Assembly (NCBI GenBank): GCA_903927025.1
Contig: CAIYLG010000043.1
Coordinates: 1-64,000 of the forward strand
Reading direction: 5' to 3'
DNA from: an uncultured Armatimonadota bacterium
GTDB lineage: Bacteria; Armatimonadota; Fimbriimonadia; Fimbriimonadales; Fimbriimonadaceae
DNA: 64,000 bases
Shown here: positions 43,189-52,543 of the stretch, one piece after another
Layout: every line of letters begins with the position of its first letter
How positions within the stretch are numbered: the stretch's first letter is position 1
Notes under the pieces: model-generated
Seen by the model: the letters and a program-made list of their open reading frames with translations, nothing else
Database searches by the model: none
Told to the model about the DNA's origin: nothing
Translations under genes and position numbers: made by a program

Positions 43189-45738
43189 TTGGGCTGCGAT
43201 TTGCCCGACGGCAATGGATGGCGTTTGGTACCAGCGAGGACGCCAACTTCGAAAACAGAACACCCGTCAAAGACCAAGCCGATCAAGAAGGGAAGTCCGG
43301 CCCCGCCTGAGATTGCCTCTCTTTCGGTGCCCGAGCTTCTTGCCAAACTCGATGTTAATCCTGAGAGTGGGCTCTCGAAGGCTGACGTCGACTTGCGCCG
43401 CGTGAAGAGTGGTGCGAATGAAGTGGCTGAGGTCAAGGCACATCCACTCAAGCAGTTCCTGCTCAAATTCTGGGGAGTCTCCGCTTGGATGTTGGAGCTC
43501 ATCATCGTTGTATCTGCGGTACTGGGCAACTATCCCGATCTCGCGGTTGTTGGCGTTCTCCTTGTGATGAATGCCGTGCTTGGCTTTCTTCAGGAGCGCA
43601 GGGCAGAGGGGGTGGTTCAGGCTCTGCAGAAGCAGCTTCAAGTGAGCGCGCGTGTGCTGCGAGACTCCGCCTGGAGTGTGATTCCCGCCCGCGAGCTGGT
43701 GCCGGGGGACATCCTCCGAATACGTGGTGGAGACATCGTTCCAGCGGATATCAAGCTCCTGACAGGGACATTGTCGGTGGATCAATCTGCGCTTACTGGC
43801 GAATCCAAGGATGTAGCGATCACCGAGGGTGGTGTGGTCTCGTCTGGCTCGGTCATCCGGCGTGGAGAGGGGAATGGCCTCGTGATGCTCACCGGCGCGA
43901 ATACATTCTTCGGCCGGACCACTCAGCTTGTCCAATTGGCCCGCCCGAAGCTTCACATAGAGGCCGTTATTGGCCAGGTGGTGCGCCTACTGTTCGGCAT
44001 CGTCAGCACCTTGTTGGCCGTTATCGTCATTCTTTCTCTTGCTCGGGGAGAATCGCTCCTTAAGATATTGCCGCTCCTCCTTGTCCTTCTTATGAGTGCG
44101 GTGCCGGTGGCCCTGCCTGTGCTGCTGACCATTAGCATGGCGGTGGGTTCGAAAGAGCTGGCGAAGCAGGGCGTGCTGGTCACCCGACTCAGCGCCTCGG
44201 AAGATGCCGCCACGATGGACGTGCTGTGCGTGGACAAAACGGGCACCATCACGATGAACCAGCTTGCGGTGATGGACGTGATGCCGCAGGACAAGGCTAG
44301 CGAAAGCGATGTGCTGTTTGCGGCCGCGTTGGCTTCAGAAGAATCGAACCAGGATCCGATTGATCTTGCGTTTCGGGCTGCCGCAAAGGATAGGGACGCG
44401 TTTAAGGGCAGGGGAACCGCCACTCCAATCTCCTTTGTTCCGTTTGATGCTGCTACGCGCAGGACGGAGTCGGTGGTCGAAGTCGGCGGCAGGCGAATTC
44501 GGTCGATGAAAGGTGCTGTCGAAACCATTGCGTCAGCCTGCGGTCTTGATCCTGCCGCAGTAGCTTTGATCTCGTCAAAGGTCACAGCCGCCGCTGCAAA
44601 GGGTTACCGCACCTTGGCCGTTGCCAGTGGGCCAGAAGCGGGACCGATAGCGCTGCTTGGGCTCGTTTCGCTCTATGATCCCCCGCGGCCAGATGCAAAG
44701 GAGCTGATTGCAACCCTTAAAGATCATGGGATTGCAGTGAAGATGCTGACAGGAGATGCTCTTGCAGTGGCGGCCGAAATTGCCGCCGGAGTCGGTCTCA
44801 GCAACATACGCCGAATGCCAGGAGGGGCTGATGCAGAGACAAAGAAGAAGACGATTGCTCTGCTTGAGGTGTCAGACGGGCTTGCCGAGGTTTTTCCCGA
44901 GGACAAATATCTTGTCGTGAAGACGCTGCAGACTGCGGGACACATTACGGGAATGACTGGGGACGGTGTAAACGATGCCCCCGCCCTGCGCCAGGCGGAG
45001 GTGGGCATAGCCGTGAGCACGGCAACCGATGTGGCAAAGAGTGCGGCGAGCGTCGTTTTGACCGAAGCCGGACTAACCAATATCGTTTCTCTGGTCCAGC
45101 AGGGACGCACGATCTATCAGCGCATTCTCACCTGGATTGTGAACAAGATCAGCCATACCATCCTGAAATCGGTGTACGTGTCGGTTGCCTACCTGGTGAC
45201 CGGTAAGTTCGTAGTGACGGCACTGGCGATGCTTGTCCTCACCTTTATCATGGACTTTGACACCATCACACTCTCTACCGACAACGTGCGGCCCTCCAAA
45301 ACACCGGAGACGTGGAAGATCAACGGTCTCATCGCGGTTGCTCTTGTTGCGGGGACGGCGATGGTGGTTGAATCGCTCCTGCTTCTGTGGTTCGGTTGGA
45401 CTCGATTTGGGCTTAGTCATAACCCAGCCGCGCTGTGCAGCTTCAGCTTCCTGCTGTTGCTTTACTTCTCAATCTTCTCGACACTGTCTTCCCGCGAGCG
45501 ACAAGCCTTCTGGGCCAGCACGCCCAGCCTCCCCCTGCGCGTCTCCTTGAGTATCGTCGCCGTCATCGGCACCATCCTCACATGCATCGGCCTCCCCGGC
45601 CTTTCCACTCTTCCATGGCCGGTGATCCTAACCCTCTTTCTCACCGCCATCCTTTCCTGCCTGGTGGTGAACGACCGCCTGAAGGTGATTCTGATCAGAA
45701 AGCTACTCCCTGCGATGCGAGCTGAATTAACGAATTAG
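43189..45738 (+). CDS. P-type H+-ATPase (plasma-membrane type, P3A)
   Basis: An 849-aa P-type ATPase. The actuator TGES is at 203-206, PVALP (306-310) in M4 is the H+-ATPase/PM-type ion site, DKTGTIT begins at the phosphorylated Asp349, and MTGDGVNDAPALRQAEVGIA lies in the hinge. The overall sequence resembles eukaryotic and archaeal proton pumps rather than Ca or heavy-metal pumps; there is no N-terminal metal-binding domain. The TTG start at 43189 has no Shine-Dalgarno sequence and is uncertain (another TTG is at 43225); about 40 N-terminal residues are not conserved-looking. Confidence 0.88.
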   Translation: MGCDLPDGNGWRLVPARTPTSKTEHPSKTKPIKKGSPAPPEIASLSVPELLAKLDVNPESGLSKADVDLRRVKSGANEVAEVKAHPLKQFLLKFWGVSAWMLELIIVVSAVLGNYPDLAVVGVLLVMNAVLGFLQERRAEGVVQALQKQLQVSARVLRDSAWSVIPARELVPGDILRIRGGDIVPADIKLLTGTLSVDQSALTGESKDVAITEGGVVSSGSVIRRGEGNGLVMLTGANTFFGRTTQLVQLARPKLHIEAVIGQVVRLLFGIVSTLLAVIVILSLARGESLLKILPLLLVLLMSAVPVALPVLLTISMAVGSKELAKQGVLVTRLSASEDAATMDVLCVDKTGTITMNQLAVMDVMPQDKASESDVLFAAALASEESNQDPIDLAFRAAAKDRDAFKGRGTATPISFVPFDAATRRTESVVEVGGRRIRSMKGAVETIASACGLDPAAVALISSKVTAAAAKGYRTLAVASGPEAGPIALLGLVSLYDPPRPDAKELIATLKDHGIAVKMLTGDALAVAAEIAAGVGLSNIRRMPGGADAETKKKTIALLEVSDGLAEVFPEDKYLVVKTLQTAGHITGMTGDGVNDAPALRQAEVGIAVSTATDVAKSAASVVLTEAGLTNIVSLVQQGRTIYQRILTWIVNKISHTILKSVYVSVAYLVTGKFVVTALAMLVLTFIMDFDTITLSTDNVRPSKTPETWKINGLIAVALVAGTAMVVESLLLLWFGWTRFGLSHNPAALCSFSFLLLLYFSIFSTLSSRERQAFWASTPSLPLRVSLSIVAVIGTILTCIGLPGLSTLPWPVILTLFLTAILSCLVVNDRLKVILIRKLLPAMRAELTN

Positions 45739-46162
45739 GTCACCAAGGCTGCCTGCCAATACTGTCAAGCGAAGGTTCCAAAACCTCAGCTACCCTCGGC
45801 CAGTGTGAGCATCTGGCCCAGGGCAGCGATGTCTTGTCTTCCGTACTTGTCCTCAAGGTTTTAGAGATGACCAGCTTCCACGTACTTTCCCAGGGCGGTT
45901 TTCATCCCGGGGAAGCACATGGATCGCAACTAATGCTATTTGCCGCCCTCCTTGATGAGCAGAAGGTCGGCCTGGGCAGGCAGGGCGACGGGATGTGGCG
46001 GAGGAGAGCTGCTTCTAACTCGAACGAGATACTATAATATTGCAATAGTATTGTGTATGCAGTCGTTTAACGGCGTTTATCGGGTGCCGGTCAGGGAATG
46101 CCTGTGTTGCTGGACGGTGATTCTCCTGGGGTTCCATTCGGTACCCCAGGAGTTAAACTATC
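45739..46162. other. Intergenic region (424 bp) with a degenerate ORF
   Basis: No intact gene is seen. On the minus strand, 45786-45920 reads MCFPGMKTALGKYVEAGHL, a TAA at 45861-45863, then NLEDKYGRQDIAALGQMLTL in the same frame, suggesting a decayed small gene. Around 46030 there is an A/T-rich near-palindrome (ATACTATAATATTGCAATAG), and a hairpin lies at 46123-46152. Confidence 0.5.
46123..46152 (-). terminator. Hairpin terminator of the outer-membrane-type gene
   Basis: CTCCTGGGGT (46123-46132) pairs with ACCCCAGGAG (46143-46152) around a 10-nt loop. It lies 10 nt beyond the stop of the minus-strand gene at 46163. It has no strong T-run. Confidence 0.55.
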
Positions 46163-47287
46163 TTAAAAGTTTAGGCCAGCCGTGATCATAAAGCGATTTT
46201 GCCGTGTCTTTGGGTCAGACCAGGCAAAGCCATTCTCATATCGGAACTCAAGGCTGGACCGTGCCTTTGTTCCATAGTCGTTCCACAGAGTGAAAACTGC
46301 GGCGACCATTGGTTTCCACCTTGGGCCGTTGGGCTCTCCGGCGAACGTGTACCAGTTCTTGGTCTCAACTCCGAGGGTGTATGACGGAACCTTAAGGTAC
46401 TTGTCGAGCAACAGCGTGTATTCTTCGTTGACGACCTTCTTGTACCTTTCTGCCGACACGGTTTCGGGATGAGCTCGCTCATCGTCGGTAAAGCCACTGT
46501 CTCCAGGATGCACCTGATGTGCTCCTCCAACGGTTAGCGCGAAAGCATCCATCGGTGGAGCATTTCGCTTTCCCGAAATCAGATCGCTCATGGCATCTCC
46601 GAGAGCCTTGAAGGTTGGATACTTGGCCAAATAGTCCTCCTGTGCAAACTGAGGCTGCATTGTTTTTGTATGCACATAACCCCAGGCTTTACCTAGGAAG
46701 CCACGCAAGGTCGCGATACCAACGCCGGGAGTGGACGGTTGCCCGTTTGTCCATGCTTCTGCAGCGGCAACACCCGGAATCAGCCAATTCGCCAATTCAG
46801 TGTTCTTTAGCCCGAGGTCCCGCAAATTGAATGGGAAGTGTTCAATTCCTACCTGTCCATTCAATGATTTGCCGTCCATCGATCCGGCAATGTCAGACTG
46901 AACCATGAAAGCCGGACCAAGATTGATCCGCGGAATCGCGAAACTTTGGAGGTTGCTGCCCTCGAATGCAGTTCCAGCCAGCCCACCGGTTCCCTGGAAA
47001 ATGTCTAATTGAAATCCGGGAACAGTTGCCGTAGATCCACTCTTGTCGCCCAAAGAGAAGGCACCTGAAGCATCTAATGCCGCTGGAGCAGCCCCGGCGG
47101 CCAACAGTTGATTACCCTTGTACGTGATCTTGTACCAAGTCGTCGTCGAACTGGGATGGTAGAACATATCCAGACCACCGTTAAACGAAAACCCCTCGTA
47201 CGGGCTCATCTTTGGCGGAGTGGCTTGGTCCCCAAATACCACAGCGGCGACAGAGAGCACAGATATAGAGATCAGCACCTTCTTCAT
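46163..47287 (-). CDS. Exported protein with an outer-membrane-type C-terminus
   Basis: The ATG at 47287 gives 374 aa with signal MKKVLISISVLSVAAVVFGD. The body alternates Gly/aromatic-rich strands and ends RFMITAGLNF, with a C-terminal Phe as in outer-membrane beta-barrels recognised by the Bam machine. It contains FNGGLDMFYHPSSTTTWYKI and FGLTVGGAHQ-like strands. The function is unknown. The start overlaps the stop of a 121-aa gene by 4 nt (ATGA), so the two are coupled. Confidence 0.65.
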   Translation of the reverse strand: MKKVLISISVLSVAAVVFGDQATPPKMSPYEGFSFNGGLDMFYHPSSTTTWYKITYKGNQLLAAGAAPAALDASGAFSLGDKSGSTATVPGFQLDIFQGTGGLAGTAFEGSNLQSFAIPRINLGPAFMVQSDIAGSMDGKSLNGQVGIEHFPFNLRDLGLKNTELANWLIPGVAAAEAWTNGQPSTPGVGIATLRGFLGKAWGYVHTKTMQPQFAQEDYLAKYPTFKALGDAMSDLISGKRNAPPMDAFALTVGGAHQVHPGDSGFTDDERAHPETVSAERYKKVVNEEYTLLLDKYLKVPSYTLGVETKNWYTFAGEPNGPRWKPMVAAVFTLWNDYGTKARSSLEFRYENGFAWSDPKTRQNRFMITAGLNF

Positions 47288-47649
47288 CCGAGTCCACCCC
47301 AAATGATTACGGACGCAAAAACTTGGTCTAGGGTGTCGGTAACCATCGGGTCCGGTATGGTTCCCGGGGGCATCGGGCGATTGTTTTCGTTGTGTGCCCA
47401 CCACTGCGTGGCGACAGAATTCAGCTTCTTGCCCAGAAACGCCAGAATTCCCGACAACGCGCTGGCGTCCCCGGCGGCGAAATCAACCAGTTTGATACCG
47501 GTCACCTGATCGACGTTACTCTGATCACCGACACCTTGCCTTAGTGGGCGAAAGTTGGCCGTATCGGATCCATCGTTATCTGTAATTGCGTAAATTGCCG
47601 CCGCTGCGATTCTCGCAGCGTCAACATCACTAAGAATTGGAAATGGCAT
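47284..47649 (-). CDS. Small protein of unknown function, coupled to the outer-membrane-type gene
   Basis: A 121-aa protein; I do not recognise it. It lacks a signal peptide. The N-terminal half, LSDVDAARIAAAAIYAITDN, is helical; the rest includes GIKLVDFAAGDASALSGILA and WWAHNENNRPMPPG. GGAGGG 6 nt before the ATG is a strong ribosome site, and a good promoter lies at 47684-47712. It overlaps the next gene by ATGA. Confidence 0.7.
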   Translation of the reverse strand: MPFPILSDVDAARIAAAAIYAITDNDGSDTANFRPLRQGVGDQSNVDQVTGIKLVDFAAGDASALSGILAFLGKKLNSVATQWWAHNENNRPMPPGTIPDPMVTDTLDQVFASVIIWGGLG

Positions 47650-47683
47650 AAGGTCCCTCCAGACGTTCTATCGAAGCAAAAGC

Positions 47684-47712
47684 ACTATATCAGGTCACAT
47701 AAAGTAACGCAA
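47684..47712 (-). promoter_or_regulatory. Promoter of the two-gene operon at 46163-47649
   Basis: On the minus strand TTGCGT (47707-47712) and TATAGT (47684-47689) are 17 bp apart. The start of transcription would be near 47677, giving a leader of about 28 nt that carries the GGAGGG ribosome site. Confidence 0.55.
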
Positions 47713-47963
47713 GTGGATTCATGATTGTCGTATGAGAGCGGATCCCGCGCGTCGCGGTCAGGATAATGTATCGTCTTGTGATGCTTCCGTAGTAATATTT
47801 GCGTGGATTATTGTGCCAAACGAAACGCCAAAAGCTAAGCAATGTCTCTTTCACGCTACAAAATAGGTTTGGAAGTCACGCGGTATGTAATCAAGGGGTC
47901 TGACTGGAACTGTCGCTTCTCGGGGGGCTGGGTCCCACGGACTCTAACGGCGAGATGCTAGGT

Positions 47964-48320
47964 ACTAGGGTTGTGCTCGCTTTGCGAGCACAACCCTAGT
48001 AAAACAATCCCATTGGGATTTTTGCTCGTCTGATCTAGCTGACTGCGGCGGATCGGGTTTTGGGTGTGCCCCAAGGGGGCTGTTGCTGCGAAGCGAAGCG
48101 ATGCGCTCGTGCAACGAGGGCTTCCCTGGGAATGACGGCGCACCGCCGAACCGGTACCGCAACGCGGTTGATGTCGCGCGACCCGCGCGGGCCTCCGATT
48201 CCGGGTTCGCGGGGAAACAACGCCCTTGGCGTTGGACATCAATATTCACGTGCCTTACCAGGGTAGACCGAGCTTTGCTCGTCTAACCCTTCGCTCTGTT
48301 AAGCAATCCCTTTGGGATTG
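47964..48320. repeat. Palindrome-rich intergenic block with a repeated two-hairpin unit
   Basis: Part of a 688-bp non-coding gap (47650-48337). A 17-bp perfect stem with TTT loop (47964-48000) is followed by AATCCCATTGGGATT (48006-48020). At the other end a similar stem AGGGTAGAC..GAGC-TTT-GCTC..GTCTAACCCT (48260-48290) is followed by CAATCCCTTTGGGATTG (48304-48320). So a large hairpin plus a CAATCCC hairpin occurs twice in the same order, around ~240 bp of GC-rich DNA with further small palindromes. It looks like a MITE-like or REP-like element; the last hairpin may also end the neighbouring minus-strand gene. Confidence 0.65.
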
Positions 48321-48337
48321 TTGGAGATGGTTCGAAA

Positions 48338-51328
48338 TTAGTCTTGCGACACGGTCAGGAGCCAGCCTTTGCCTGGCTCGACCGTGATTGGCTCTCCCAC
48401 TTTGAACGTGGCACCTGTCTGGAATTTGTCGATGGGCTGGGCTTCGATCTTTGCTTTCTTGGGATCGATGCCGAGGGCCCTCCAGTTGATCTTTAGCTTT
48501 ATGCTCGTCGCTCCTGGTGCCCATGAGGCGAGGGCAATCAGAGCTGAGCCGGGGCGCTTGTACACGGTTGCCAGCACGTCCTTGTCGGATGTGGTCACGG
48601 GGCAGTCGGCCCACCAGCCGATCATTTCGGATTCTTTGATACCAAATTCATCCCAGGCTTTCCACAGCGGACGCGGATCGCCGCTCCAGGGGCGGCGGGC
48701 GGTCATGCCGAAGAGCATGCCTCGCCAGGGGTTGCCGCCGTCTTGGAGCATTTCGCCCATGAGACCGTACGGAATGCCGGAGATCTCCACGAGCCAATAG
48801 TCTGGGCTCTTGGTGTAGTCGAAGTACTCGCCGAACCAGAGGCGGTCCAAGAAAGGCATAAGGTCGGCGTAGAGCAGGGCGCTGTTATTCCAGCCGTCGT
48901 TCGGGTTGTGCTGATTGGCGCTGTGCAGGTCGAGCACGGGGGAACCGCCCTCTCCTCGTTCTGCGATCCTCCTGGCAAGGACCTTTCGAACGCGGAGCAT
49001 CGTCGTCCGATCGAAGGCGACGTCGTCTAGGTAAAGACCGTCAATTCCCACATTGCGGGCGAGCCAATCCAGGCCCTCCACGTAGTAGTTGTGCCACCGG
49101 CTCATGCCGGAGTCGATGATCGCGGCATCGCCCACCTCGGTGGCGTGCCATGCCGAGATGTAGTTATCGTCCAGATGCTCGCGCAGCCAGGAGCCTCCGC
49201 CGCCCTTGCCCTCGCTGAACACCTCGTTCCCCAGGCTCTTCAGCATGAACAGCTCCGGAGCGCGGTTGGTGAGTTCCCGGATTGTGTCGTAAATCTTCAC
49301 CTTCATCCCACGCTTGTGGGCATCGGTGATATAGGCTTTCATCTTCGCGCTGGGTCCGTTGTCAAACCCGAGGAACGGGTAATTGATCCAAGGGTTGATC
49401 TCGGTGGCATGGTGCACGTTGACCACGTTGGCACCATCTCGCTGAATCGCGGAGAGTGGCTTGAACGAGTGGTAGTACCTCTCGCTGAACTGCCGCGCAG
49501 GCTGAATCGGCTTAGACGGCGTCAGCATCATGTGCACGTTGAAGTGGAGGATCTCTCCCTTCTTCATGGTGCGGGGGCCGGAGTAACAGGTGACTCGGTA
49601 GACCTCGCCTTCCGTTTGGATGCGGATACCGCCGCTGCCGCTGTTGCACCACGAAGAGGGAAGGATCAACGGCTTCTCGTGGTAGAAGTTTGTGTTGAGC
49701 GGACGAACATACCGCTCGTCCCGAAGGGCGAACAACAGCCCGCAGTTCACCGCGCCGACCCAAGCTCCTTCCTGGTTGTTCTCCACGTTCCACTTCCAGT
49801 CGAGTGCCTCCGGGGCGGTGCCGCCTGTGCGACCCAGCCCCATGAAGTACTTGGCCACGTCTCGGCGCAGTGGAAGCTCGAGGCGGATATCTTTTAGGCT
49901 GCAATCTTCACTTGCGGTGAGCTGGACCTGGAACTCTGCAGTGCCATCGAACTGCAGACTCCCGGTAAGGCTCTTGATGAGGGGGCCAAGAGTTGACTTC
50001 TGGCTCCATGTCACGCCGTCGGCGCCGGTGCGTTTCTTCTTGGGCTTCGCCTCTACCTTCTCGGTTGGGGTCCCTTCGGTCGTCTCCACCGTCAGCCGCA
50101 TTGGCTGGGCCAATAGCTTGGCGCCGCGGGAGGACTGTCCGTCCATTCGAGTGGTGAAATTACGGCTGACTTGAGCAAAGAACCCGCCCTCGCTCAGTTC
50201 TGTCTTGCTGGCAAGCGGACCCTCCGCACTGAACGGCTGGACAATCTCGTGATCTTGGCCAAGCCTGCTGTTCAGCCACCGAAGGCGGGTCATATCTTCC
50301 GGATGGTCGTCTCCATGATCCTTCGCGATCTGGTTGGTAATGGTCAGGGAGAGCGGAATCTGTGTTTCGACGAGGCCGCGTCCGGTGATGGTAGCCGTCC
50401 CCGAGTAGACACCCGGCTTGGTGTCGACGGGAATATCAAAGCCGCACCAAAGCGGCTGAACTTTGCCAACTTGCACGTTCAGTTGGATCTGAAACGGCTT
50501 GCCTTTATAGTCGACACCGTCGGTGTTGAAACAGGTGAACGCCTTGCTGGTTATCACGCTTTTGCCACTAGTGAGGTTCGATACAGAGACCTGCACCGAA
50601 TCGAGCGACTGCTTGGCCGCCCACACCCCGAGTTGGAATGCGTAGTACTCGCCGCGCTTGGCCGAACCCTCAAAGGGAGTGTTGGCCCCACGCTGTGCCC
50701 AACGTGCGGGGAGGTCGTCCCACATTCTGATGCTGAGGTGTCGGTCTTCCGGGAAAACGAGATACGAAGCCAGCGGATTCTGGGCGAGGATGCCGGCGAC
50801 CTCCGAATGTGTGGCGATCACCTCCATCGGACTGTAGGCGTCTAGTTCACTTACCGATTCAAACTTTTCCGCGATCGCTTCGGGGAGGCTGTCCCAACCC
50901 GAGGCTGCCTTTTGTTCCCATCCTTTGTCGGCTGTTTCAACCGGCGGGGTGTAGACGACGCTTGGGTAGTAAGAGCCATGGGTCAAGTGGGGCAAGTGAT
51001 ACAGGTAGTAAGTTCCCGTGCCGGCAGTGGGCTCAAATGCGATGTCTCCAAATTCTCGGTTGATCTCACGTCGGTAGACGCGGAGAACTCGATGCCCAGC
51101 CGCATCGGTGACTACAGTGTCAATGTGCTCAGGGTGCCTATCTCGCCTGCGCCATGGGATGTGAACCTTTACCGCCGAAGCAGCGGTCGGAACAGAGATC
51201 ACAGTGCGGTGGTTGCCCAGCGTCGTCGGATCCCAGGTGCCGATGCCGCGCGGTAGTTCGGTGGAGAGGGAAGGTGCGGATACGGTCATAGCGGCAAGCA
51301 AAGTGGCAACCCACATAGTTGGTCGCAT
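48338..51328 (-). CDS. Large exported putative glycoside hydrolase (DUF6067-like)
   Basis: A 996-aa protein with signal MRPTMWVATLLAAMTVSAPS. The N-terminal ~560 residues are beta-sandwich-like (VKVHIPWRRRD, GVYSGTATITGRGLVETQIP). A TIM-barrel-like part from ~640 has NVVNVHHATEINPWINYPFL, KVKIYDTIRELTNRAPELFM, GIDGLYLDDVAFDRTTMLRV, LDLHSANQHNP and LWFGEYFDYTKSPDYWLVEI. The LYLDDVAFD block resembles catalytic Asp loops of GH-clan D/GH-H-like families and proteins named DUF6067. A glycosidase role is an inference. It lies 14 bp downstream of a CDF transporter gene on the same strand. Confidence 0.68.
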   Translation of the reverse strand: MRPTMWVATLLAAMTVSAPSLSTELPRGIGTWDPTTLGNHRTVISVPTAASAVKVHIPWRRRDRHPEHIDTVVTDAAGHRVLRVYRREINREFGDIAFEPTAGTGTYYLYHLPHLTHGSYYPSVVYTPPVETADKGWEQKAASGWDSLPEAIAEKFESVSELDAYSPMEVIATHSEVAGILAQNPLASYLVFPEDRHLSIRMWDDLPARWAQRGANTPFEGSAKRGEYYAFQLGVWAAKQSLDSVQVSVSNLTSGKSVITSKAFTCFNTDGVDYKGKPFQIQLNVQVGKVQPLWCGFDIPVDTKPGVYSGTATITGRGLVETQIPLSLTITNQIAKDHGDDHPEDMTRLRWLNSRLGQDHEIVQPFSAEGPLASKTELSEGGFFAQVSRNFTTRMDGQSSRGAKLLAQPMRLTVETTEGTPTEKVEAKPKKKRTGADGVTWSQKSTLGPLIKSLTGSLQFDGTAEFQVQLTASEDCSLKDIRLELPLRRDVAKYFMGLGRTGGTAPEALDWKWNVENNQEGAWVGAVNCGLLFALRDERYVRPLNTNFYHEKPLILPSSWCNSGSGGIRIQTEGEVYRVTCYSGPRTMKKGEILHFNVHMMLTPSKPIQPARQFSERYYHSFKPLSAIQRDGANVVNVHHATEINPWINYPFLGFDNGPSAKMKAYITDAHKRGMKVKIYDTIRELTNRAPELFMLKSLGNEVFSEGKGGGGSWLREHLDDNYISAWHATEVGDAAIIDSGMSRWHNYYVEGLDWLARNVGIDGLYLDDVAFDRTTMLRVRKVLARRIAERGEGGSPVLDLHSANQHNPNDGWNNSALLYADLMPFLDRLWFGEYFDYTKSPDYWLVEISGIPYGLMGEMLQDGGNPWRGMLFGMTARRPWSGDPRPLWKAWDEFGIKESEMIGWWADCPVTTSDKDVLATVYKRPGSALIALASWAPGATSIKLKINWRALGIDPKKAKIEAQPIDKFQTGATFKVGEPITVEPGKGWLLTVSQD

Positions 51329-51342
51329 TATGGAGTTGGGGT

Positions 51343-52311
51343 CTAAAACTTCGCTTTTCGAATTGGGCGGCGAACTCGTCTCAATCTTGCAAGCGGCACC
51401 GGAGTCAAGTAGACGAACTCAATCGAGGGCCATCGGCTCCTCAGTGCAGCCGTGACCTGAATGATGGCTAGTTCCACAGCCGAGACCGTGAGTCCTTCTG
51501 CAAACAGCACATCGCCATTCACGATGATGCTGGAGGGCCCGACAAAAACCGCAAACAAGTCTGGTACCCCCGCGACTCCTGCTTGCGCGGTAACGATGTG
51601 CTTCATCTCGGCCAGGGTTGCGCTGGAGACTCCTCGGCCTGTCAGCAATTCTCGGTTGGTTTTCAGAAGAAAAGCAGAAGTTGCAAGGAGGAGCAGACCG
51701 ATGAGTCCACCCGCCAACGAATCGGGGAGGGTGCTGCCGGTGAACTCGCTCAACAGCAACCCAACCATCGCGACAAATCCGCCTAGGATGGCGCATCCCC
51801 CGCTTACCACCACCGTGGTGAGAGCGGGGTCGGAGTTGCGCCTCAAGTGCTCTCGAATTGTTAGGTGTCGGTCCAAGGCTTGTTGCCGCAGCGGAGGAAT
51901 TGACACGAAAAGCGCGATCGAATCAAGAAGTACGGTAACCCCCAGCACCAAGTAGGATACGGAGTACGACCCGATGGTTGCTGGCTTGATCGCGGATTGA
52001 AGCGCACCTTCCAGCGCTAGTCCACCGCCTCCCACGAAGATTCCAAGCGCGGCAAAGAGGGACCAGAAGAACAGCTCCCGTCCGTAGCCTAAGGGGTGAG
52101 TGTCATCCGTTGGTCTTGCGCTTGAAAACACTCCGATGCACAGGAACAAACCCACAGCGGACGCCGCAACATTATCTGCGGCCTGGGCGCGAAGGCCAAG
52201 TGAGCCGCTTAAGGATGCGGCAATTCCGAGTCCGAGCGCTTCGATGAGGTTGATGGAAACAGAAATGAGGACGCTTCGACGTGTGCCCCGCGCTTCGGAT
52301 TGGTCCACCAT
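51343..52311 (-). CDS. Cation diffusion facilitator-like transporter with altered metal site
   Basis: A 322-aa protein with six predicted membrane segments. LRAQAADNVAASAVGLFLCI and HPLGYGRELFFWSLFAALGI are the CDF signature (HPxGYGRE). In the ZnT9-like part the usual block D-P-x5-V-L-x-E-D-x-A reads DPALTTVVVSGGCAIL, so the acidic E-D pair is Ser-Gly. The C-terminal domain (GVAGVPDLFAVFVGPSSIIV) is the CDF cytoplasmic alpha/beta dimer domain. It is probably a cation/H+ antiporter of changed specificity, or inactive in transport. Confidence 0.82.
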   Translation of the reverse strand: MVDQSEARGTRRSVLISVSINLIEALGLGIAASLSGSLGLRAQAADNVAASAVGLFLCIGVFSSARPTDDTHPLGYGRELFFWSLFAALGIFVGGGGLALEGALQSAIKPATIGSYSVSYLVLGVTVLLDSIALFVSIPPLRQQALDRHLTIREHLRRNSDPALTTVVVSGGCAILGGFVAMVGLLLSEFTGSTLPDSLAGGLIGLLLLATSAFLLKTNRELLTGRGVSSATLAEMKHIVTAQAGVAGVPDLFAVFVGPSSIIVNGDVLFAEGLTVSAVELAIIQVTAALRSRWPSIEFVYLTPVPLARLRRVRRPIRKAKF

Positions 52312-52543
52312 GTTTTGAATCCACCGATACTCCTACATCATCACGTTACCGCACGTTTTTGAGTGCATTTGGATACGTACTTCTCCCTGACAGTCGGTTT
52401 GCTGACAGGAATATGTTCGACTTGTAACCAAGGGCGTAACGGCCCCATCCTCAGGTTGTAACTCCAGCTCCGACGAACCCAAGCCGCGCTTGGAAATTTC
52501 GGCTCTGGCTTGCCGCGGATACCGCGACAAAGGAGAGTTCACA

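Noticed and set aside
48035-48286. Several overlapping ORFs on both strands across the palindrome-rich block
   Set aside because: Open frames on several strands over palindromic GC-rich DNA are expected by chance; none has a ribosome site or known domain.
49091-49897. A 268-codon plus-strand ORF
   Set aside because: It lies entirely antisense to the 996-aa putative glycosidase and shows no domain.
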